Of a DNA stretch of 11,545 nt, positions 7,295 to 11,545 are shown one piece after another. Position numbers and translations under genes: made by a program. The stretch comes from Bacteroidota bacterium. GTDB taxonomy: Bacteria; Bacteroidota; Bacteroidia; Bacteroidales; Prolixibacteraceae. How positions within the stretch are numbered: position 1 is the stretch's first letter; every line of letters starts with the position of its first letter. The stretch lies in the NCBI GenBank assembly GCA_013203755.1, contig JABMPI010000428.1, positions 1 to 11,545 of the forward strand, given 5' to 3'. Under the pieces are notes generated by a model, which did no database searches, was not told the origin of the DNA, and worked only from the letters and a program-made list of their open reading frames with translations.

Positions 7295-7392
7295 CCTTCC
7301 TTGGTGATACTTTGTGAAATCCTGAGCAACCTCGTGGTTAACTTTTCTTCCTCAAAGAACGCCAAGGATTTCACAAAGTACCTCAAGGGAAG
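7295..7392. repeat. Imperfect long palindrome downstream of phoR
   Basis: CTTTGTGAAATCC (7310-7322) and GGATTTCACAAAG (7366-7378) form a perfect 13-bp inverted repeat. The match continues outward with mismatches: CCTTG at 7299-7303 pairs with CAAGG at 7384-7388. The element begins 9 bases after the phoR stop and sits before the GH2 gene. Its sequence differs from the two palindromes inside the pho cluster, so it is a second repeat family. It could end the phosphate operon transcript or protect its 3' end, but no T-tract follows the stem. The rest of the gap to the GH2 gene (7393-7474) is A/T-rich; I see no clear promoter, only a weak -7-like TATTTTTA. Confidence 0.7.
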
Positions 7393-7474
7393 AATTCATT
7401 TCACAATTCCACTCTCATTTAGTTCCAAAATACTATTTTTACATAAATGCAATTTGGCAACTAAACAAAACAAC

Positions 7475-10270
7475 GTGAAAACTAATTCATTAATCTATTT
7501 AGTATTAATTGTACTCCTTTTTTCGTGCACAAAAAACAACAACGATATTCCTTTGCCAGAACACCCCCGACCCAACTTCGAGCGTTCGGTTTGGCAAAAC
7601 TTAAATGGTTACTGGCAGTTTAAACCCGACTCGGCAAACATTGGACTTACCGAAAACTGGCAAAACGAAGCTGAGTTTTTCGATCAAAAAATTCTGGTTC
7701 CCTTTTCGTGGGCTAGCCCGGCTAGCGAAGTAAAATTACCCAAAGTAAATGTGGGCTGGTACTACCGCACTTTTAATATTGAAAAACCAAATCGATGGAA
7801 TGAAAAAGAGACCTACCTAAATTTTTGTGCCAGTGATTTCAATACCACCGTTTGGATTAACGAAGAGAAAATAGGAGAACATTCCGGAGGTTACACACCC
7901 TTCGATTTTAATATTTCAGAGTATTTAACCGAAGGCGAAAACCAAATGGTAGTGCGCGTTGAAGACGAAGAGTTACGCAATCGTCCATCGGGCAAACAGT
8001 ACTACGGAAATGCAAAAGGAATTTGGCAAACTGTTTATTTAGAAGCCCGTTCAGAAAATTACATCTCATTAATTCATTTCACTCCCAATATCGATAAACA
8101 AGAGGTTTCCGTAAAAATTAAGTTTGAAAAAGAGACAAAAAGTGTCGTTGAATTTGTATTGTTTGGCTCCGAAAACAACATTGATTTTAAAGGCGAAATA
8201 GCCGCAAACCAAACAACTGCTGAATTTACTATCCCTATTGAAAATATGAAACTGTGGGATTTAGATAATCCATATTTGTATGAAGTAAAAGCTTCAGTTT
8301 CAGGTGAAAATATCAACGATGAGATTTCAACCTACTTCGGAATGAGAAAGATTTCAGCAGTAGAAATTTCGGGAAAAGATTTTAAATATGTGGCATTAAA
8401 TAACAAACCACTTTACATGAAACTTTCGCTCGACCAAAGTTATCATCCTGAAGGATTTTATACATTTCCATCGGATAAGTTTATGAAAGAGGAAATTCAA
8501 AGGGCAAAAGATTTGGGATTAAATGGTTTGCGAATTCACATAAAGGCTGAAATGCCGCGCAAACTGTATTGGGCTGATAAACTGGGATTACTTATTCAGG
8601 AAGATGTTCCCAACTTTTGGGGTGAACCAGATGCAGAAGCAAAAGCGAATTGGGAACAAGTTGCAGAGGAAGAAATTGCCCGCGATTACAACCATCCAAG
8701 TATTTTTTCATGGGTACTTTTTAACGAAACATGGGGTTTATTTAGCAAAGATTCAACTGGTCGCCAGGCTTATACAAAAGAGACTCAAGATTGGGTAAGT
8801 AATTGGTATAACAAAACCAAAGCTTACGATCCAACCCGAATGGTAGAAGACAATTCGCCATGCAACTGGGACCACGTTATTACCGACATAAACACCTGGC
8901 ATCGTTATTCTCCGGCACGCCACTGGGCCGGATTTCTCGACGAAATTTTGGAGAAAACACAACCCGGTTCCAACCACAATTATATTGGAGAAAATGTACA
9001 AGGCAACGAACCGATGTTTAACTCGGAATGTGGCGCCGTTTGGGGTTATGCAGGCAGCACCGGCGATATTGATATTACCTGGGAATACCACATAATGATG
9101 AACGAATTCCGTAAAAGACCCAAGATTGCAGGCTTCCTTTTTACCGAATTTCATGATGTAATTAACGAGTGGAATGGCTACTATCGATTCGACCGTTCTA
9201 AAAAAATATTTGGTCTCGACGAACTTTGTGAGGGAATGACCATAAAAGATTTTCATTCTGATTTGTACGTTGTTGCAGGTGAAGATTTTTACCAAACGTT
9301 TAAAGGTGGAAGCACAGTTCAAATTCCGCTGGGTGTTAGCGCAGTAACAAACAGTATTCCTGAAAATATAAAAATAAAATATTCAGTTTATGGTTGGAAT
9401 GAAATTGGTGAGAAAATTAAAAATAGTTCGGGAGAAATAAATGCAACAGCCACTCCTTTCAGTTTTACCAAAACAAAACCAATTGAACTTACACTCCCCA
9501 ACCAAAATATGGTAATGTTATTAGCCACCGTTTTAGAAGATGGAGATGGACATATTTTACAACGTAATTTTGTTCCGTTTAAAGTAGCGGGAGCAAATCC
9601 CAAAGATTTAATTACAATTACGCAGTCTCCTTCCGACTTTAAGGACGCGTCGTGGAGCATCAAACACCTCACCCCACAAAATGGAAATAAAATTTGGGGA
9701 ATGGGCTCCGGATTTTTTGAATATCAATTTGAACTTCCTAAAAATATTAATTCCGAAGAAATAAGTACTATCGAATTCCGTGCAGAACTGGCATCTCGTT
9801 TTCCACAATCGAAATATTTAGAAAAGGGTGAGGCAGAACGAATTGGAATGACAATAGTTTCGGAAAAAGGGACAGACAACGGTTACGGTAAAAACAGCTA
9901 CCCACAAACTGATGAGAAATTGCACAGTTCAACAGTAAAAATTACTGCCAACGACCAAAAAATTGCAGAAGTAGAATTATCTGATGATCCGGCAGACCAC
10001 CGCGGAATTCTTTCGTGGATGAACCAAAAACCAGGCTGGGAGTGGGGCAACAGCGACCAAAGCAAACAATGGTTGTTAGACGAAGCCGGTTCGTACGGTT
10101 ATCTTGTAATTGCAGAATTGGATGAAACGTCTAAAAAATCGGCTTTGGAAACTGGCAAAGTTACCATTCGTTTACACGTTGATGAAGCGACAAGTAACCG
10201 GGGCGGACTTTCTATTTATGGAAAAGATTCGGGAATGTTACCAATGGATTTAACACTAATAATAAAATAG
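7475..10270 (+). CDS. Glycoside hydrolase family 2 lipoprotein
   Basis: A retaining beta-glycosidase of the beta-galactosidase/glucuronidase/mannosidase family; the exact substrate cannot be read from the sequence. I start it at GTG 7475, giving 931 residues, because a lipoprotein signal follows at once: hydrophobic core 6-15 and lipobox LFSC with Cys18. Upstream extension to a TTG at 7301 would run through the palindrome and bury the signal. The domains are a jelly-roll sugar-binding domain (about 35-195, with VGWYYRTF and YGNAKGIWQTVYLE), an immunoglobulin-like domain (195-290), and a TIM barrel (about 298-620). Glu418 in SWVLFNETWG is the predicted acid/base and Glu518 in FNSECGAVWG the nucleophile. 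About 300 further residues form C-terminal beta-rich extensions of unknown role. No SusC/SusD or other carbohydrate genes are in view, so it appears solitary. Location is the periplasm or outer membrane. Confidence 0.88.
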   Translation: MKTNSLIYLVLIVLLFSCTKNNNDIPLPEHPRPNFERSVWQNLNGYWQFKPDSANIGLTENWQNEAEFFDQKILVPFSWASPASEVKLPKVNVGWYYRTFNIEKPNRWNEKETYLNFCASDFNTTVWINEEKIGEHSGGYTPFDFNISEYLTEGENQMVVRVEDEELRNRPSGKQYYGNAKGIWQTVYLEARSENYISLIHFTPNIDKQEVSVKIKFEKETKSVVEFVLFGSENNIDFKGEIAANQTTAEFTIPIENMKLWDLDNPYLYEVKASVSGENINDEISTYFGMRKISAVEISGKDFKYVALNNKPLYMKLSLDQSYHPEGFYTFPSDKFMKEEIQRAKDLGLNGLRIHIKAEMPRKLYWADKLGLLIQEDVPNFWGEPDAEAKANWEQVAEEEIARDYNHPSIFSWVLFNETWGLFSKDSTGRQAYTKETQDWVSNWYNKTKAYDPTRMVEDNSPCNWDHVITDINTWHRYSPARHWAGFLDEILEKTQPGSNHNYIGENVQGNEPMFNSECGAVWGYAGSTGDIDITWEYHIMMNEFRKRPKIAGFLFTEFHDVINEWNGYYRFDRSKKIFGLDELCEGMTIKDFHSDLYVVAGEDFYQTFKGGSTVQIPLGVSAVTNSIPENIKIKYSVYGWNEIGEKIKNSSGEINATATPFSFTKTKPIELTLPNQNMVMLLATVLEDGDGHILQRNFVPFKVAGANPKDLITITQSPSDFKDASWSIKHLTPQNGNKIWGMGSGFFEYQFELPKNINSEEISTIEFRAELASRFPQSKYLEKGEAERIGMTIVSEKGTDNGYGKNSYPQTDEKLHSSTVKITANDQKIAEVELSDDPADHRGILSWMNQKPGWEWGNSDQSKQWLLDEAGSYGYLVIAELDETSKKSALETGKVTIRLHVDEATSNRGGLSIYGKDSGMLPMDLTLIIK

Positions 10271-10280
10271 AATTTCGTAC

Positions 10281-11435
10281 TTATTGTTTAGTAAACTTCT
10301 CTCTGAATTTGCCAGGAGTTTGCCCACTTAAAGATTTAAATACCCGCGAAAATGAACCAACCGAAGCAAACCCGGATTTTTCAGCGATATATTCTAATGT
10401 ATACACTTCGGGATTTTTATCTGTAAGCAAAAGTTTTGCGTCCTCGATTCTGTATTTATTAACAAACTCATTAAAATTCATTTCAAACTCATCGTTTATC
10501 AATTTAGAAATATAGGTTCGGTTTGTATTAAGTATCTCAGAAACCGTAACAATTCGTAAATCTACACTTTGGTAAATCTTATTTACTTCAAAAAGATTAA
10601 TAAGCTGTTTCTTTAATTTATCATTTTGATCATTTTTTACATCCTCAAAATCAATAAAAACCTCTCCTTCAAAATCTGTATTTACCTGAACTTGATGATT
10701 TCCTTTAATTCCTATGATAAAGAAAAAGAAACTAAATATTACAGAAGGAATTAGCAAAGATACTTCGTTTTGTGAAAAATAACTTCGCCCAATAAATGTA
10801 AATGTGATACTTGCAATTGCAGCAACTATAATAATAACGCTAATTAATCTTACCCAGTGCAAAGTTTTTCCTTCTGTATTTGAATAATATTCTTCTATTT
10901 GTATGTTGTGTTTGTTCGCCAATTGAACTCCCTTAATCCCAAAGAATACGACCTGAATTAAGAAAAATCCTCTACTTAGAAAAAAAATAATTCCCTTTAT
11001 TCCAATCAATGAATTAAAATTCAATCCTTTAAGGTTTCTATTTATTAAGATTTCCTTGACATACAAAATCCGATCATCATGAGTTAAAATTAAAGTCATT
11101 AAAAGGGCAATTAAACCAAAGGATACAGCAGGTACAAAACGTAGAATTTTCTTTTTTAAATTCAATCTATCAGTAGATAACAACAACAGATAATTGTAGT
11201 ACAAAGGATATATAGACAACATTGAAAAAATATAAACACATTCAATGTAAGCATATAAATAGTATAGCTTACTAAAAAATATTGCATGAGAGCAATAAAG
11301 AAGAAATGCGACAACCATAAATATCCCTAAATTATATTTCGGATTATCTTTTTTCCCAAATTGAATAAAAAATACAAGGCTCCAAAAAAAGGTAATATAT
11401 ATTGGAGAGAGAAGTGCAATATGTTTTATTAACAC
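10281..11435 (-). CDS. Membrane-embedded AraC-family transcriptional regulator
   Basis: A 384-residue protein that joins a multi-helix membrane domain to an AraC-type DNA-binding domain. Seven hydrophobic segments are visible at about 7-27, 35-53, 62-86, 98-118, 147-168, 195-217 and 226-244. A charged linker (245-275) leads to the two helix-turn-helix units of AraC: the first near 293-317 (VSEILNTNRTYISKLINDEF), the second near 345-380, with the conserved IAEKSGFASVGSFSRVFKSLSGQTPGKFR pattern (349-377). The start is GTG at 11435-11433, chosen because it retains helix 1; an in-frame stop lies 18 bases further upstream. Proteins of this layout occur in Bacteroidota, but their ligands are mostly unknown. 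It converges on the GH2 gene with a 10-bp gap. Its DNA is visibly A/T-rich (about 28-30% GC in the two 60-base stretches I counted). Confidence 0.85.
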   Translation of the reverse strand: MLIKHIALLSPIYITFFWSLVFFIQFGKKDNPKYNLGIFMVVAFLLYCSHAIFFSKLYYLYAYIECVYIFSMLSIYPLYYNYLLLLSTDRLNLKKKILRFVPAVSFGLIALLMTLILTHDDRILYVKEILINRNLKGLNFNSLIGIKGIIFFLSRGFFLIQVVFFGIKGVQLANKHNIQIEEYYSNTEGKTLHWVRLISVIIIVAAIASITFTFIGRSYFSQNEVSLLIPSVIFSFFFFIIGIKGNHQVQVNTDFEGEVFIDFEDVKNDQNDKLKKQLINLFEVNKIYQSVDLRIVTVSEILNTNRTYISKLINDEFEMNFNEFVNKYRIEDAKLLLTDKNPEVYTLEYIAEKSGFASVGSFSRVFKSLSGQTPGKFREKFTKQ

Positions 11436-11460
11436 AGCGGTAATATAATTAGATTATAGC

Positions 11461-11481
11461 GCAAATAATTTGTATATTTGC
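11461..11481. promoter_or_regulatory. Dyad with a TAnnTTTG box between divergent genes
   Basis: GCAAATA (11461-11467) and TATTTGC (11475-11481) form a perfect 7-bp inverted repeat around a 7-base centre. Its right half contains TATATTTG (11473-11480) on the + strand, an exact match to the Bacteroidota -7 box TAnnTTTG. No good -33 TTTG is found about 19 bases upstream. The box ends only 3 bases before the ATG at 11484, so transcription would begin at or inside the first codons, giving a leaderless message or use of the second ATG at 11493. The dyad may also be an operator, or part of an insertion-sequence terminal repeat. Confidence 0.4.
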
Positions 11482-11483
11482 TT

Positions 11484-11545
11484 ATGGAAAAGATGGACTT
11501 TAGAACAGTTGATAGTACAACAAGAACTGCAATACGAAAAAGAGC
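11484..11545 (+). CDS. Start of a putative IS630-type transposase (cut by window end)
   Basis: Only the first 20 codons are visible: MEKMDFRTVDSTTRTAIRKR, open to the end of the window. The opening M-E-K-x-D-F-R and the following basic I-R-K-R segment resemble the N-terminus of IS630-family transposases that I know from Bacteroidota, where it precedes a helix-turn-helix. Twenty residues are too few for a firm call; an ordinary helix-turn-helix protein is the alternative. It is divergent from the AraC-type gene, with a 48-base gap. If it is a transposase, the left end of the insertion sequence must lie within that gap, close to the regulator's start codon. Confidence 0.45.
   Translation, partial: MEKMDFRTVDSTTRTAIRKR

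Noticed and set aside
7301..7474. N-terminal extension of the GH2 protein from TTG 7301
   Set aside because: The extra 58 residues would be translated from a palindromic repeat and would place the lipoprotein signal internally.
8753..9322. 189-residue open frame on the - strand within the GH2 gene
   Set aside because: It is opposite the conserved TIM-barrel region, is rich in codons mirrored from it, and shows no known motif.

Overview
This window looks like a chromosomal segment from a member of the Bacteroidota. The start codons sit in A/T-rich leaders with no recognisable Shine-Dalgarno sequence. Two exported proteins carry short lipoprotein signals. A TAnnTTTG-type promoter box is visible near the right end, and the protein sequences read like those of marine or sediment Bacteroidia such as Marinilabiliales/Prolixibacteraceae. 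The order-level placement is inference from general resemblance only.

Region 1 (about 1-7286, all + strand) is a complete phosphate-starvation module: pstS (lipoprotein phosphate-binding protein), pstC and pstA (permeases), pstB (ATPase), phoU, a PhoB-type response regulator and a PhoR-type sensor kinase. Sensing, signalling and high-affinity uptake are all in one unidirectional cluster. The expected circuit, from family knowledge, is that PstSCAB imports Pi, that PhoU reports transporter status to PhoR, and that PhoR phosphorylates PhoB, which activates the cluster. Three gaps in the cluster hold repeats: a compound palindromic element between pstS and pstC, a short tandem repeat between phoU and phoB, and a long near-perfect palindrome between phoB and phoR. 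A third palindrome of a different sequence lies just after phoR. Upstream of pstS are three TGACCG motifs and a 17-bp dyad, which are candidate operators.

Region 2 (7475-10270, +) is one large lipoprotein of glycoside hydrolase family 2 with both catalytic glutamates visible and a long C-terminal extension. It has no SusC/SusD partners in view. Region 3 (10281-11435, -) is convergent with it after a 10-bp gap and encodes a membrane-embedded AraC-type regulator: seven predicted transmembrane helices followed by a DNA-binding domain. Region 4 (11484 to the end, +) is the first 20 codons of a gene that resembles the N-terminus of an IS630-type transposase. It starts only 48 bp from the regulator's start codon.

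Three genes (phoR, the GH2 gene and the AraC-type gene) appear to start with GTG. I found no RNA genes, CRISPR array or recognisable defence system. The most distinctive things here are the repeat elements inside the pst-pho cluster, the membrane-bound AraC-type regulator, and the insertion-sequence-like end beside it.
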